From NCBI RefSeq assembly GCF_029784165.1, contig NC_073696.1, positions 3,472,001 through 3,536,000 of the forward strand: a DNA stretch of 64,000 nt. The letters are read 5' to 3'. The stretch's first letter is position 1. Each line of letters begins with the position of its first letter. Below are positions 10,097-22,479 of the stretch, in pieces. This stretch comes from Wyeomyia smithii. Taxonomy: Eukaryota > Arthropoda > Insecta > Diptera > Culicidae. A model generated the notes under the pieces. That model made no database searches. It was not told the origin of the DNA and saw only the letters and a list, made by a program, of their open reading frames with translations. A program made the position numbers and the translations under genes.

Positions 10097-11967
10097 CACT
10101 ACAACTAGCATCGAATACATTATGTTTCATTAGGGTGGTTCATTTATTCGACATAGGATGGTTCATAATATTGTGTAAAAATGAGTATAAAATGAAAAAA
10201 ATCACTTTTCACTAAATACCAATAGAAAAATTCCTGAAAATATAATATTTGTTATGTCATTGTCGTTAGGGTGGCAATGTTGAATTGGAAAAATTTTAAG
10301 TAAAATGGCAAAAAATTACAGGAAAAATTTACAAAATGTATCAAACTACTCTGTGCAAAAAAAAAATATCTCAACCAAAATTAAGATTGTGTCTCGTGGA
10401 AAATGTTGAACGCTTTCATGTCATTTGCAAAATCACACACAGGAGGTACATGGAATTTTAATATTTGAAAAATGCTTTCGATTCCAAGTGTCTTAAAAGT
10501 ACATGAAACGGTGGAAACTGATGGAATATGTGGAATATTTTATTTTGTTTGAAAAATCTACTCTCTAAGACACTTGTACTTGTTCTTTCGAATGTTGTAC
10601 CAGAAAATTTATTCGTTTTATTTACCACAATAATGTCCTTTGCCAACACTTGATTGAACACACAGTATTCTGGCTTATAGAATCGGACAAGAGACTGTAT
10701 CGATGTTATTCAGTGATACTGATAGTACCGGGATCTCAATCAGATACGCAACACAATTAACTCGTTGTTTCTGGGTTTGCGTCGTTTTTACAGTTCGACC
10801 ATATATTTTCTGTCAAGTTTACATCATCAGAACGTGAACGTGCCCATTGGCTGAAACTTTGCATAAACGTTTTTATAGGCAAAAGATGCCATGTTGTGCT
10901 ATTAGTTTAATATTTTGAAACAAAACTCATTTTTGAAAAGCTATTGAAAATGCTATTTCGGATAGGTATTGATGATTACAAATATTTTTAGAGCCAACAC
11001 GGTTCGTTTGCGCGGTGTGACGTATTCGGCAAAGTTGTAGATAATAGTTTTGTTTTTCAAAAAATAAAAAAATACACTCTAAAAACAAATTATGAATTTT
11101 TTTGAAAAAAAATAAATAAAAGAAAGTTATAAATTAATTATCCAAAACAGCCCATTTAAAAAAACAGATTTTTGTATAAAAACTACGAAAGTTTACCTGA
11201 ACAACGGCCATGGACAAATCAGAAAAAAAAGTTATAGTTTTTTTTTTAATTTAATTCTTTTCACAGGGTACATTTTTTTGGAAGAACAAAGTTATTATTT
11301 ACTACTTTGCCAGATACACTATGCCAATCAACCGTTTGACTGTAGTAATATTCATAATTGCTCATAGAGTGGAAATTAAAAATATGTCTTCAGTCGAAAC
11401 GGCATAGTGTCTTCTGCAAAGTTGTAAATAATATTTTGTCCTTCCAAAAAAAAAAGCCTTTAAAAAAATGAAAATATATATCTTTTTTTCAAAAAAAAAT
11501 TTTTTTTTTCAAATAGTTATATAATATAATAACAATAATTTACTCTTGATTTTGAATAATTCGGCAGAAATACCGTCCTTCCCAGCTGCCTTGCAGTTCC
11601 TCAGGCTTTAAACTGGCTTTAAATGATAACTTATTTTTCTTGATTTCTAAATGATCGGACTGGTTTCATTGTTTTGGTAATCTTCTGTAGGTTTTATTAA
11701 AAAATCAAGTTTTTAAAAATAAGCCCTTTTGAATAGTTAATTTTTAATTTTTCTAAAATTGAGTTATCAAATAATTTTTTGAAAGTATTTTTTTTTTGGA
11801 AAGACAGAATTATTATCTACAACTTTATCAAAGACGTCACACCAATCAAACGAACCGAAGTGCTTTTTTTTGTTTTATACTCAATTTTCACAATATTATG
11901 AACCACCCAATGCCGAATAAATGAAGCACCCTAATGAAACATAATGTATTCGATGCTAGTTATAGTG
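10097..11967. mobile_element. 1.87-kb inverted-repeat DNA element with CACTA ends and TA target duplication
   Basis: The left end starts CACTACAACTAGCATCGAAT and the right end, reversed, starts CACTATAACTAGCATCGAAT. The two arms stay alignable with few mismatches for about 105 bp, through TTTCATTAGGGTG and GGTGGTTCATAATATTGTG. TA lies immediately outside both ends (10095-10096 and 11968-11969). The interior has no transposase frame. It holds four copies of a module around AAAGTTGTAGATAAT in alternating orientation (near 11031, 11290, 11417 and 11810). TA duplication suggests a Tc1/mariner-type origin; the CACTA start alone does not prove the CACTA superfamily. Confidence 0.8.
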
Positions 11968-11969
11968 TA

Positions 11970-12683
11970 GTTATTCGCCTTCCACAATTGAAAAAACGTC
12001 CCAGAAAGTAGATTTTTGCAAAAAAAAATTTTCAGATGACACCAATTCTCGACGTTTCTTGCATTTTTAAGTCATTTGGCATCAAAGAAAAAAATTCGAA
12101 AACCGAAATTTCACGTAAACCCCCCCCTCCCTTGGGTGATTTTGCGGTTTTCAAAAAAGGCAAACATCAATCGCTTTGCGCCACGCCATTTTAAGTCCGA
12201 TTGAGCTGAAATTTTGCACAGGGTAATTTTTCGAGCAGGTGAACATTTTGTTTAGGGTTTTTTTTCTTTTTGAAATTCGAGATGACCATTCTGGCTGGCA
12301 CCCTACTGTATGTCGCAGGCGAAATACGTATTTGTACGGACTAAATTCAATATTTACTTCTCAAATTTAACGAAGTATAACGGAAACTCATAATTCTTTG
12401 TTTTGATTTTTTAGCAGTCTATTTCAAAAATCTAGTTCAAAAAGAACTGAGCTGGCCACTTTCACATTTTTTTTTGAAATCTATTTCTTTTAGTGTAGGA
12501 TCTCAAATTTTTTTCAGAATTATCAATGAAAATTCGAACAAATTTTTAAATGTCAAACTTAAACAACATTTCTCTATTTCTGACATTATTCAGATGCATC
12601 GGTTTATGAAAAAATCATTTAACAATCCTTTTTCAAATGTTAGTGATTTTATTGTGGCATCATATGCTTTTAGTTGCGTGAAA
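11970..12683. other. Non-coding stretch, no supported gene
   Basis: AT-rich with homopolymer A and T runs and a C-run near 12121. An open frame at 12474-12683 runs into the mariner remnant but does not itself resemble transposase. Confidence 0.35.
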
Positions 12684-12971
12684 ATGTCTGATTTTGTGCG
12701 AAATGATCGTCATTTGCGGGAAGTGCTACTTTACTCATTTCGATCAAAGATAACGAATGCTGAAGCGCAACGAGAGTTAAAAAAAAGTTGACACTAGTGC
12801 TGCTTTAAGTGAAACAACGTGCCGTGATTGGTACCATGGCATTCAAGACGATAATTTCTATATTAACGACTGTCCGGAGGTAAAAAACATTGGGAGACAC
12901 TAAATTGGACAAGTTGCTCGATAAGTATTCATGCAAAACGCAGGAACAGCTTGCCTCGGTTTTGAGAGTTA
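12684..12971 (+). pseudogene. Mariner transposase N-terminal helix-turn-helix region, frameshifted
   Basis: From the ATG at 12684 the product reads MSDFVRNDRHLREVLLYSFR, then SKITNAEAQRELKK, which matches HLL..EF..G..A.EA...I of mariner transposases. After a frameshift at about 12787, the sequence ALSETTCRDWYHGIQDDNFY corresponds to the mariner ERTCRRWF..F..GDFD segment. In a third frame, TKLDKLLDKYSCKTQEQLAS matches the second helix-turn-helix (L..LL.ED...TQEELA). The frame is cut by an inserted 394-bp element at 12972. Sequence after that insertion (13366 on) may continue the domain weakly. No DDE core is present, so it cannot be active. Confidence 0.65.
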
Positions 12972-13365
12972 GGGGCCGTTTAATATTTACGTAAGCAAAT
13001 AGGGGGGGAGGGGGTTTGTGCAATTTTCTTACGCTATCTTACAGGAGAGGGAGGGGGGAGAATTGATTATCTTACGCAAGAAAACAAATTTTAATGCAGC
13101 TGTTCAAATACATGAAAGCGTGGACGGTAAAATTCATGGAAGGAAATTACGGAATTACTCGAAGAAAGGACAGAAGAGGAAACGAAGTACTGTGCTTGCA
13201 TCGTAATGCTAAAATTAAAATAATAAAAACTATACATGCTGGCAGTAAGATCTTACTATGGGGGAGGGGGGGTATCAAAAAATCTTACGATGTCTCACAA
13301 TGAGGGGAGTGGGGGGGGGTTCGAAAAAGTGAAAAAATATGCTTACGTAATTATTGAACGGTCCC
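12972..13365. mobile_element. PIF/Harbinger-like MITE, 394 bp, inserted in the mariner remnant
   Basis: The left end GGGGCCGTTTAATATTTACG and the right end, reversed, GGGACCGTTCAATAATTACG match at about 25 of 29 bases. TTA lies on both sides (12969-12971 and 13366-13368), a TWA-type target duplication. The interior has several G-runs (about 13004-13015, 13041-13057, 13261-13270, 13301-13319) and no long frame. It interrupts the mariner helix-turn-helix and is therefore younger than that insertion. Confidence 0.8.
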
Positions 13366-13368
13366 TTA

Positions 13369-16300
13369 CCCTCTAAGCCAATCCCAAGCACCGGCAAAAT
13401 TAGTTGCGCGCCAAGAGCCGGCGAAATTAGTTGCGCACCTGATATTTGGCTGTAATTTTTTCTTAGACATTTAGACTAAGAATTTGAAATAATCTTATCT
13501 CGAATCTAATTTTATTCCGAGGAAAATGACATTCAGATTGGTAAAAAATTACATTCCTGATGCTTTAGCGCTTCCTGGGTGTCAAGTGAAGAATAGTTTC
13601 CTCCCAGCTTGTATTGTGTGATCAAATTAAATATTATTAAACACTGAGAACTATAAAGCCATTGCCATCTCATAATCACATTTCAACGCTCGCCACACTC
13701 TTCACGACCCAACCAAATTATTCGCTGTCAATGTTGTTGAAATAATTTGTTCACGGTGGAAATCAATGTTTACCAAACGAAAATAATAAACTACCACAGC
13801 GTATGGGCCTGCGAGCTCGCCGATAAGTCAGCTGGCTTTATCGAAATCCACAAAAAATACAGGGGAAAAAAATAATAACAAAACGAATATACATTGTTCG
13901 CAAAATGAAATCATTAATTAACATGTCGTAAATATTTATCCCATTTGTGCACACTCCCCCTGTTCGAGCAGTTCCGAACCGATCTCACTCCGTTTGTGGT
14001 GGTAGTGCCGATTCGAACCGAATCGAAAATGCTAGATGAGAGGGTATTGTATGGAAGGCGAGTTTTTATTGCTCATCTATTATATTGCAACCATTTCGAA
14101 AGTCATTACAAACCAACCGAATAGTCATAATTTGCAGTGAAGAGTAAAAAAGCAAGCACACGACAAATAGTAAACGGTCGGTACGACTAAGCGGCGTTTT
14201 AACTTTAATTGCAAAACTTTCGACCGAATATTCTTGCTCGCAGATAGTGGAAAAAGTTTGTTATGGCAGATGTAATGCAGAAGTGTTTTATTCATACTTA
14301 CATTTGCTCGTCTCGTACTCGAAATAGATTCGGGAAAATTGAAAAGATTCTTCCGAAAATTACAAAAAAAGAAAGTCGCAACGTTGCAACTTGAAAAAGT
14401 ATGCTAAAGAGAGAGCGTAGATAATTATACAGAGATCCCGTGCAGCGAAGGTAGAATATGAAAGCTGAGCCGAATCGAAGAGAAGAACCTTGTCTAGTTG
14501 GAAAGGTTAATTAAAAATTAAAATAGCGAGCGGAGAACACTTTTTTGGAGCCACCGCTTTTCACTAGTCATTTGCGTTTGAATGCTTCTGAAATGTTAGG
14601 TACTACCTAACCTGAGCTGAATTTATAATTTGGCCTGCTTTGACGAACCCGCACTTGTGAATAAAATCAGTTGCAACTACACTTATTTTAGGGTGATTCT
14701 ACAAGTATACACCTGCAGCTTTTTTTTACTCCAGACTCACTCGAACGGATGCTTTAAAGACATTTTATCAGACACAATTTAAAAGTGTGTTGTTTTGTAG
14801 CTCCGGCAAACTGGAGCAATGAATTCATTCCAATTCGATTCAACTAACGGTCGACCGCTCGAACGACCTTTTTGTAATCCTCCCAGTGGCGCTGCATTAT
14901 TCTTGTACAATGGTCATGGTTCGAGAATATGCTGGCCATACCCAAATTTGCTTGCCATTAGAAATTGCCAGGAAGAAATCCTCCTGATAGACGTGTAGTC
15001 ATCAACGAGGAGCTGTGGGATGGAATATTAAGCAGGTGATACCCTGTAGGAAAATGTAAGAAGCGGAAGGTGCGACGACTATCCCAAAATTCAAGGCAAA
15101 GCAATCACGCCGTGCTAGAAATAACGGTATGAAACGGCAATTTGTATTCCGCCCTGTATCCTGAATCAACAGGCATTTGGTAAAGATTGTCCGTACTGGG
15201 CAATATTCCTCTTGCAATGGTTCTCACAAGTGAGAGAAGCAACATATAATTGGTATCCCTGTACGATACAATCGTACAGCTTTTCCGTATTACTATTCTA
15301 TCAAGCCGGATCGCCACAAATGAACAACCAGCAGGAGAATACTAAAATTAGTCGGTCTGGTAGTGGGATCGACTAGCTTAGCATCTGCAGACTGCCTTGC
15401 AGTAGTCTCATGTGATGCTACACTCCTATGCAGGAGCGGAAAACGAACGTCAGCCTAGTGATTTATTACTGCCAGAGGACCAGACGGAAGAAGTTGCGGG
15501 AGCTCACTAACCACCAAGGAGCAGCAAGCAAGTGAAGCAGAGAATCTAGGGTACCAGTTATGGGTGGACTTGTAATTCGAATTCATCATCACCTGAATTT
15601 TCCAACCCTGAACCTAGCTCATAATCCTTTGTCTTTTTTGCCTTAGAGTAAACCAGGTCAGGTCTACTACTGGGCACGAGACTCTTTAGCGTGACCGTGC
15701 ACAGGGTTTCCGTTAAGAGAGGAGGATGAGTTTCATTTTTCTACAGAACTAGCACTTCTTACCTGCCGTTATAAACTCACAATGCTGTGCTAGTATTGCC
15801 ACATTTAGTGACATCAGATTGTACATATGTTTAATTTAATTGGTTTCTGGTTAGGTTTTTCCCAGTTTTTTCTTCCGTTTCCGGGAAAAGGATTTGATCC
15901 CGAAACCTTTTCCCCACCCCATGCGCACGGCTATGTTCTATAGCGATGTTCTTTTCTGGCTGAAATTATCAACCTTCCTATAACATACAATCTTGGTGGT
16001 ATCCATTAACGTAACAGCGTTCTGGACTCACAAGCACGTAACACAAGATGTTGGCATATTTTTTTTTCGAATAAAATTCCATGTAATCCCAACGAGGTCA
16101 ATGCTTCAGATGGGGATTGATGTGCGACTATCACTAACTGGCATGAACCCGGAGGACCCACAGCGACGAATGGAGCAACCGTAGAAACCATACACACACA
16201 GTTCACAGCCGCCGCCGCGCCGCATCAACCAACTGTTTACATTTTATAGCTGCTCCACTAACTGGAATGTTTACACAATTCGTGGCATTTTTATTTACGT

Positions 16301-17689
16301 GCCACGTTTGCTCCGCCCGCTCGATTGAGTGAAAAGGAAGAATACGGCATTAGTGGATCGATAGGAATCACTGGTAATGGTGTTTTTCCCCAGGGATTGT
16401 GAATGAAAGTAGAATAATTGAAAATGTGCGTGCGGTTTGAGGTTACAATCGTCAGGAAATGATTGCGCTCTGGCTTTTGATGTACTCATAAAATTACGGT
16501 TGCTCACAATTAAGGCCATGCTCGAACTAAATTGCTTTAAATTCAGCTGAAGGTAATTCAAAACTAATGTTCTACTCAAGCAAGCACAAAACAATCTCGT
16601 GGAATTTTGCTTTTTTTAGAAGCAGATCGCAATACGTAATTCAAGTGTTAACCATTTTTTGAATAACTTCCACAAACTCACAATAAAAGTAACTGCTGCC
16701 AGATTGAATTTAAATACAGAACAAAGATACCCCGCTGCTGGCTTGAATGCTTTCTGACAGTTTAAAACCATACAGACAATGATGTTTTCCCCTGTTGGTG
16801 CGCCGGCTCCGGTGGAGAGTGCTCGACCTGGATTCTAATGGTACCGGGTCTGAGTTCCTTTGTTCCAACGTCGTGTTACTGATTGTGGACCGTTTCTGCG
16901 TTTCTATGTAGATTGTGTTGCGGGTGTGTGGAATCGAAACAATGTAAAACTATGAAATAATGGCACCTGGGTTGGAGCTTGCCGGGACGTCGCCCGTTGT
17001 TCGGTCGATTACTTACAGTAAACTGTTGTACTTGTTTTGGCAATGTAGATGACGTTTGAACTTTAATATTGATTCTATTTTTTTTGTGAAAATTTGTGAT
17101 TTGTGATGAGAATTTTAGATAATATCCTTATTGAGCTAAGCCAAACCTCAGACTTTTCGATTTAAGTAGGATTGACAATTTTGATTAAAATGCTCATAAA
17201 TGTCAGAAGAAATCGGAAAATAATTCCAAATTAAGCTTCAAATGTAAAAAAACCTCTGGAAAGCGAGAAAAAAATTAATTTGACTTAAAATTACTTCCAA
17301 AGACAACAGCAAGCTAACAAAAAGTTAATCCTAAGTTAAGTTGAGAATGGGTATGCTTCTAGACAGAAGACAAATAATCAAATAAAAACTAGCTTTGATC
17401 CAAACACGAAAAACACCTTTAAGAATATAGAAATTCAAAATTCAGTCCAAGTTGACCTAAAAAACGCCACACTGTTAGCTAAACAATGATGCTGTAAATT
17501 TTAGAAGCCTCAATGATGCAGCCAATGTTCGGAAACCTCTTTAATTATCAAACGCATAACCTCAACTATCTCCGATCACATATCTGACATCTACCAAATC
17601 TCAAGGACACTGATTCCAAGATTTGATGCACCCTACGCTTCCTGCACGTTCCAAATTCTGTCGGATTTCTTTCAACTATCCTCGACAAA
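13369..17689. other. Long non-coding stretch, no supported gene
   Basis: No reading frame with family resemblance was found on either strand. A GC-richer part at about 14820-15800 has the texture of an old LINE or gene remnant (short open frames on the minus strand at 15002-15317) but I could not identify it. Stretches at 13640-14300 and 16200-17000 look unique rather than repetitive. Confidence 0.35.
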
Positions 17690-19335
17690 ACCTGATTCAC
17701 CTGTTGCTTCCAGCGTTTCTCCGTTACCGCTTGCCGAAGGTCATCCGCCGTCTGAATTAACCGAGTTAGGGCGTCCTAATGCTAATGCACGTATCTTCTA
17801 CCAAAATGTACGTGGACTTCGGACAAAAATCAATACTTTTTTCCTTGCTTTTTGAGAGTTCATTTGCCGTTTTTCGAAATGATCCCAGTAGAGTGAACAG
17901 TCGAAAATCGTGTGGTGGTGGAGTCTTAATAGTTGATTCCTCCAGACATTGCTGATGTAGGAGATAAGTAAGTAACACTCTCGAGCAACTGTGGATAAAA
18001 ATCGAACGGGAGTGCTGTATTTGTCACCTTATCGGCGAAATGGTCTCAAAGCTATTCGGAAACATTCTGATTCCATTGGCTCCATCTTATCACATTTGAA
18101 TCCAAACGACCTTGTTCTTTTATTTGGGTATTACAACATTCGAGAACTGCACAGGGAGTGGACTTGTCGTTGATACTAGCAGATCACGTTTGACCGCAGC
18201 TGGGAGTGCTCTGTACGACGCATGCTGTCCCTATGGTTTGACGTAGACAAATACAGTAAAGAATTCTCACTCTGAAACTCTCGACCTAGTACTTGCGAAT
18301 GAGCCAGCGCTTCAAAATTGCTCAGTGATAGAAACCGAGGAAGCTATGGTGAATATTTACCCATATCATCCTGCCCTAGACGTGATTGAAGAAGCGCCTA
18401 TTGCCCTTGAAATTGCATCAGAATTGACTGGCGGTTTTCGAACTCACAATAGGATCTGACAAATATTGCCGAAATGTTAAGCGCGGAAAAATAGACAGTA
18501 CTATAAAAAAACATCGCATGTTTCTAGCAAAGGACCAGTTTAGATTTGCTAGTAATAAATACAAACTGTACAATCGATTCCTGTATTCTCGTTACATTGA
18601 GCGAACTCAAAGAACTTTACGTAGACATCCCAGAAAGTTCTGGCCAAACAGAAGGAAGATGGATTCCCAGGTTCGATGTTTTTCGGCAATTTGTCTGGTA
18701 ACACAGCTTCGTCCAAGTGCAAGCTACTTGCTGAACACACATCAGATTACTGCTGCATTACGTGATACTCCACTGGACAGCTTTTATTATAGAGAGTTTC
18801 GAGTCACAGAAGATTACGTTTCAAGCGCAATACAAAAGCTGGAACACGCCACTTGTCCAGGGTTAGACGGGATCCTGCCATCAATGTTGAAAAAGTGCTC
18901 TAGTTAGGCAGATTTATCTCTCCCTGTAACAAAGATTGTTTCTTGCACAATGGAAAATATATTCACTACTTTTTCTGAAGTACCGCAAGGAAGCAATCTG
19001 AGCCCACTTTTGTTCCCACTCATCATCAACGACGTTAATGCTATATTTCCGCGAGGTACATGGCTCCTCTTTGCGAACGATATGAAAATTTTCAAGACTA
19101 AAGCTAGCCTTCATGACTGCCTGGAACTACAAACGTTGATTGATGCGTTTGGTGATTGGAGCGACCGAAATCCCCTTAGCCTGTGCGTAGATGAAAGTAA
19201 CCTTCAGCACCTTCAGCAGAAAAGCAACAACCTAAGGGCTTTCGATACAGCTTATCTGCGCAAAGACCCCAGCGCGTGTGCAAGTTAGAGATCTTGGCGT
19301 AAAAAAAAAAACCTAAAAAAAGCTACGTCATTTAT
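17690..19335 (+). pseudogene. CR1-type LINE ORF2: endonuclease and reverse transcriptase, heavily broken
   Basis: Read across several frameshifts and stops. ANARIFYQNVRGLRTKINTF at about 17784-17840 is the start of the endonuclease, with the NVRGLRTK motif. RKSCGGGVLIVDSSR follows near 17905. GVLYLSPYRRNGLKAIRKHS, then LVLLFGYYNIRELH at about 18006-18160, matches the GD.N catalytic strand, with GYYN here. ETLDLVLANEP comes at about 18280. In the reverse transcriptase, CPGLDGILPSMLKK near 18855 is followed by SEVPQGSNLSPLLF near 18980 and WLLFANDMKIF near 19065; the catalytic YADD has become FAND. The order and motifs fit the CR1 clade (T1/Q-like), on family knowledge. The copy ends by merging with a 508-bp inserted element. 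Confidence 0.7.
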
Positions 19336-19349
19336 GCATGCTCCCATAC

Positions 19350-19857
19350 CCAGGCATGGGGAAACCACAGCACTCGAAAGCGCATGTGGTCCATCTGCTA
19401 ACAAACACACCACGCAGGGCATTTCGTATTACCCTTCGTCACGAGCTCAAGACAAAACACTGGAGAGCCATTCGTAAACACGCCAACCGAGGGTTTTTAA
19501 CTTCGGCACATGAGGCAACCGAGGGCTTGCAGTTTCGGGGAACACACAAGCATTAGTCGCCACGAAGAGATTGACAATGGAATGATAATGGATAGTTGGA
19601 TGTTAGCCATCGCATTCAACCACCTGCAATATTTTTTTTCATATGTACCTTTGAAAAATGAAGCGTTTGAGAAAACAGGTGTATGCATGCGGGCTCCCGA
19701 GGGCTCACGAAGTTAAGAACACTCGGGCCTGTGTTTGCCGAATCTTTCGAAGGGCGGGTTTTTTGTTTTGTATACGCACTGAAGGGCAATTTAAATACCC
19801 TCCGTGGCATCGCTTGAAACACACACGCGGTGGTGTTGTGGGTTGAGACATGCCTGG
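19350..19857. mobile_element. 508-bp inverted-repeat element with 9-bp target duplication
   Basis: The left end starts CCAGGCATGG and the right end finishes CATGCCTGG. Inward, the arms keep imperfect similarity (for example CACGCAGGGCATTT against CACGGAGGGTATTT). The word CTCCCATAC occurs directly before (19341-19349) and directly after (19858-19866). A 9-bp duplication is typical of Mutator-like elements. No transposase frame is present. It sits at the decayed 3' part of the CR1 copy and is younger than it. Confidence 0.75.
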
Positions 19858-19866
19858 CTCCCATAC

Positions 19867-20940
19867 CGATCAAACAAACCTCTAAACACATTTTTATCAT
19901 AATTAGGCACTCGGGTCAGCCAATTGGATTTTATGTCCTTTTTGCTAATCTTCTTCTATTAAATAAAAATAAGTTGGTGTCTGTATAACGGTGTTTCACT
20001 CGAAGTAGAATCAACGGATTTGAATGATTCTTTTTGTGTTTGTTTTATCTTCATCTTCGACGAGTTAATAGGCCATAAAAATAACAAAAATCAACTGATA
20101 AAGTTAGAAAAAAATTGAAATATAATTTGGTTTTTCCCGCCTTTTACTCCAAGAACAACGTCATTAGATTACTATGATTGTAAGCTTTGACCGGTAGACA
20201 AGTTGTTGTAGCGTCGTTATTGAGGCGTCGTTGATGAGTAAACAAGCACCTGTAATGGTTTACATATAAAGTGATATTCGTTTTCGCTGCCTACTACACC
20301 TTTTCTATGCAAAAGAGCTAAAGCGTGGTAGCAACAAACTCGACAAGCATGTGAATACTCTTAACGTGGCTTCGATTTAATTCAAGGGCATATGCCTGAT
20401 AATGTAAATCTGATTTCTGGCTTATTCGAGTAAAGTTACAAATAATCGTTTTATTTATCTGTTAAATGGAAAGATAGAACAAGAATAACACTACATGTGC
20501 GATGATTTAATTTTCCATTGCTCGGATCTAATTAATCTGTTCAATTTTCTCTAAAATGCACACTGACTTAGATCATTGACATTTGCTCATGCTGCAATGA
20601 TTCTGTTAGCTGGTAAAATGAACGTGTAGTTTTTGCTTCTCAAAAAACATTGATTACTGTTCATGTTTCGTTAAATAGGCACTATTGCATTCCTACAAAT
20701 CTCTGGATTTACAATTAATTGTTGAATGTTGAATTAAAAACTATAATGTTGCGAAGTGTCAATTGCACTTTGCTTAGGCAGCAGATCTGCCTCAAAAAAC
20801 AGATGAAATATTAATGTCATTGAAGCGAAAATTTCGAAGCTCCGTGTATCCAGATATTACCTACCAATTTACCATTTAATTTCAAACGTCTGTATTTATT
20901 CTCGCTCCGCAGTTGCGTGATATTCGATAATGCCCGAAGC
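19867..20940. other. Non-coding stretch with a short Helitron-tail-like segment
   Basis: The part right after the 508-bp element may be more CR1 tail. At about 20068-20152 the sequence AAAATCAACTGATAAAGTT and, downstream, TTTTTCCCGCC resemble 21131-21192, which follows a Helitron helicase remnant. The rest holds nothing recognised. Confidence 0.35.
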
Positions 20941-20942
20941 CC

Positions 20943-21165
20943 TGATAACTGGTGGCATTAAACCTAAAACATGCATGTTCTCGCATAAACAGCTTTATGT
21001 CACATGGTCACGTGAAAAACAATTGGTATCATGTATGTTTGAAAAAAAAGATACCCGAAAAATGGTTGGTCATTAGGTTTTGCGAGAATTTTTGTTCAGG
21101 ACAAAACCATATTGTCACTATACCATGGCAATAACGAAAATCAACTGGAAAAGTTATAAAACGTT
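20943..21165 (+). pseudogene. Helitron helicase C-terminal remnant (first)
   Basis: In one frame the sequence gives GGIKPKTCMFSHKQLYVTWS, then RE. This matches helicase motif VI of Helitron Pif1-like helicases (FSHGQLYVACSR), with W for C. After it, EKKDTRKMVGH, a stop and VLREF correspond to the usual tail (N.TKN.V..EVL). About 50 codons are recognisable. No Rep nuclease or upstream helicase motifs are visible. It has the same orientation as the better-preserved remnant at 22 kb. Confidence 0.5.
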
Positions 21166-21199
21166 ATATACCAACCCTTGATATTTCCCGCCCTTCTGA

Positions 21200-22050
21200 G
21201 ATTCTGAGAGGTTTTCTGTGAGTTTTAGTGAGTAACGATTTTTTGTTGCCTTTGATCAGAAAAATCCGAAACAAGTTTTCATCACCGGGGCGTACTCAAA
21301 CGATAGCCTTCATTTTTTTTTTATATTTTTTATGGAATAATTCTAAGCGATTTTTGTATTGGTTTCTGTTGATTCCACTTAAATTCAACGTCGGTTTCTG
21401 TGAATTTGTGCTGTGACTGTTTTTCAAGAAAAGAGAAGACACTGTCGGTACGTAATAAACATTATAGATTAAAAATAATAATGTGTTTTTGCAAGAATTC
21501 TGAGGAGTATACATACTGGTTTCAGTTGGTTTCGATTGATTTTCTTCCACATGTAGTGGGAACGCTTCCTAACGAAGGTGCCGCTAAGGGTATCCTAATC
21601 TACATGAACAAACTGATTCTTGCATATCTTCAAGTTGATTTTGACAAATTTCTGCTGTGGTCGAAGTGTTTTTTATTCAGATAAAGTTGTTGTAAGTGGA
21701 ATGTTCAAATACTTAACTTGCCGTTGAATTAAAATTAAATTCGTTATTTTTGTTCCAGTTTTGCGAGTTAAGACACGAGTAGTAGCAGGTCAATAGAAAT
21801 GTCAGGCTCCGCAACACTGAAGATAGAATATTAAAAAGTCAGGAAATATACGAGTCCCGAAGAGAAGTTGAAATGCGCCAACGTTCGACACCCCATATAT
21901 CTCAAAATCGTCAATTACACACTTAGTTTCCATAGTCTTTAAACGAGTCTTGAACAAGAGAAAAATAAAGTATAGTTACTTAAACACTCAATTGAGAGAA
22001 AAATGCTAATCAAATATATTCAAATACTACTACTTTATAGATTCAAGGTC
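21200..22050. other. Non-coding stretch between helicase remnants
   Basis: Overlapping short frames on both strands (for example 21296-21684) show no family resemblance. It could be decayed Helitron interior or a separate insertion; I see nothing decisive. Confidence 0.3.
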
Positions 22051-22068
22051 AAATTTACCACCGACCAG

Positions 22069-22377
22069 ATGCATTGCTGCCACTACCCGATGGCAAATGT
22101 CCTTGAAGCGACAATTCTGACAGGAAACTACAAAGGAGAAGTCGTAATAATCCCGCGTATCTCGATTACTCCTACCGATTTGCCGTTAAATTTTAAACGT
22201 CTGCAATTTCCCGTGCGTCGCGCATTCGCGATGACTGTTGATAAAACCCAAGGACAGTCACTGAAAATTTGTGGCATAAACTCCGAGTATTCATGCTTCT
22301 CACATGGACAGCTCTATGTCGCATGTTCACGTGACCCTGACCCCGACATTTTGGAATATATAGAATTTAGTGGCTAG
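22069..22377 (+). pseudogene. Helitron Pif1-like helicase C-terminal domain (second)
   Basis: The frame from about residue 30 reads NVLEATILTGNYKGEVVIIP, RISITPTDLPLNFKRLQFPV, RRAFAMTVDKTQGQSL and FSHGQLYVACSR. FAMTVDKTQGQSL is motif V (F..T.NK.QGQ), and QLYVACSR is motif VI with its arginine finger. This is the end of a RepHel protein that would unwind DNA during rolling-circle transposition. The frame may start upstream of 22069, but that part (22003-22068) does not resemble the family. The Walker A and B motifs and the Rep domain are missing, so it is a remnant. A matching Helitron 3' end lies on the same strand at 23519. Confidence 0.7.
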
Positions 22378-22479
22378 GACCGTCTTGACCACTTTCACAT
22401 GTTTCGTATATTCCTAATTTTAAGCTCGAATTATTTAGAATTCTGAAGCTTTTTATAAAATCTGTTCCAGTGAGATTGC

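Noticed and set aside
15002..15317. Two overlapping minus-strand frames suggestive of an old LINE tail
   Set aside because: Some residues recall the region after the LINE polymerase core but no diagnostic motif could be confirmed.
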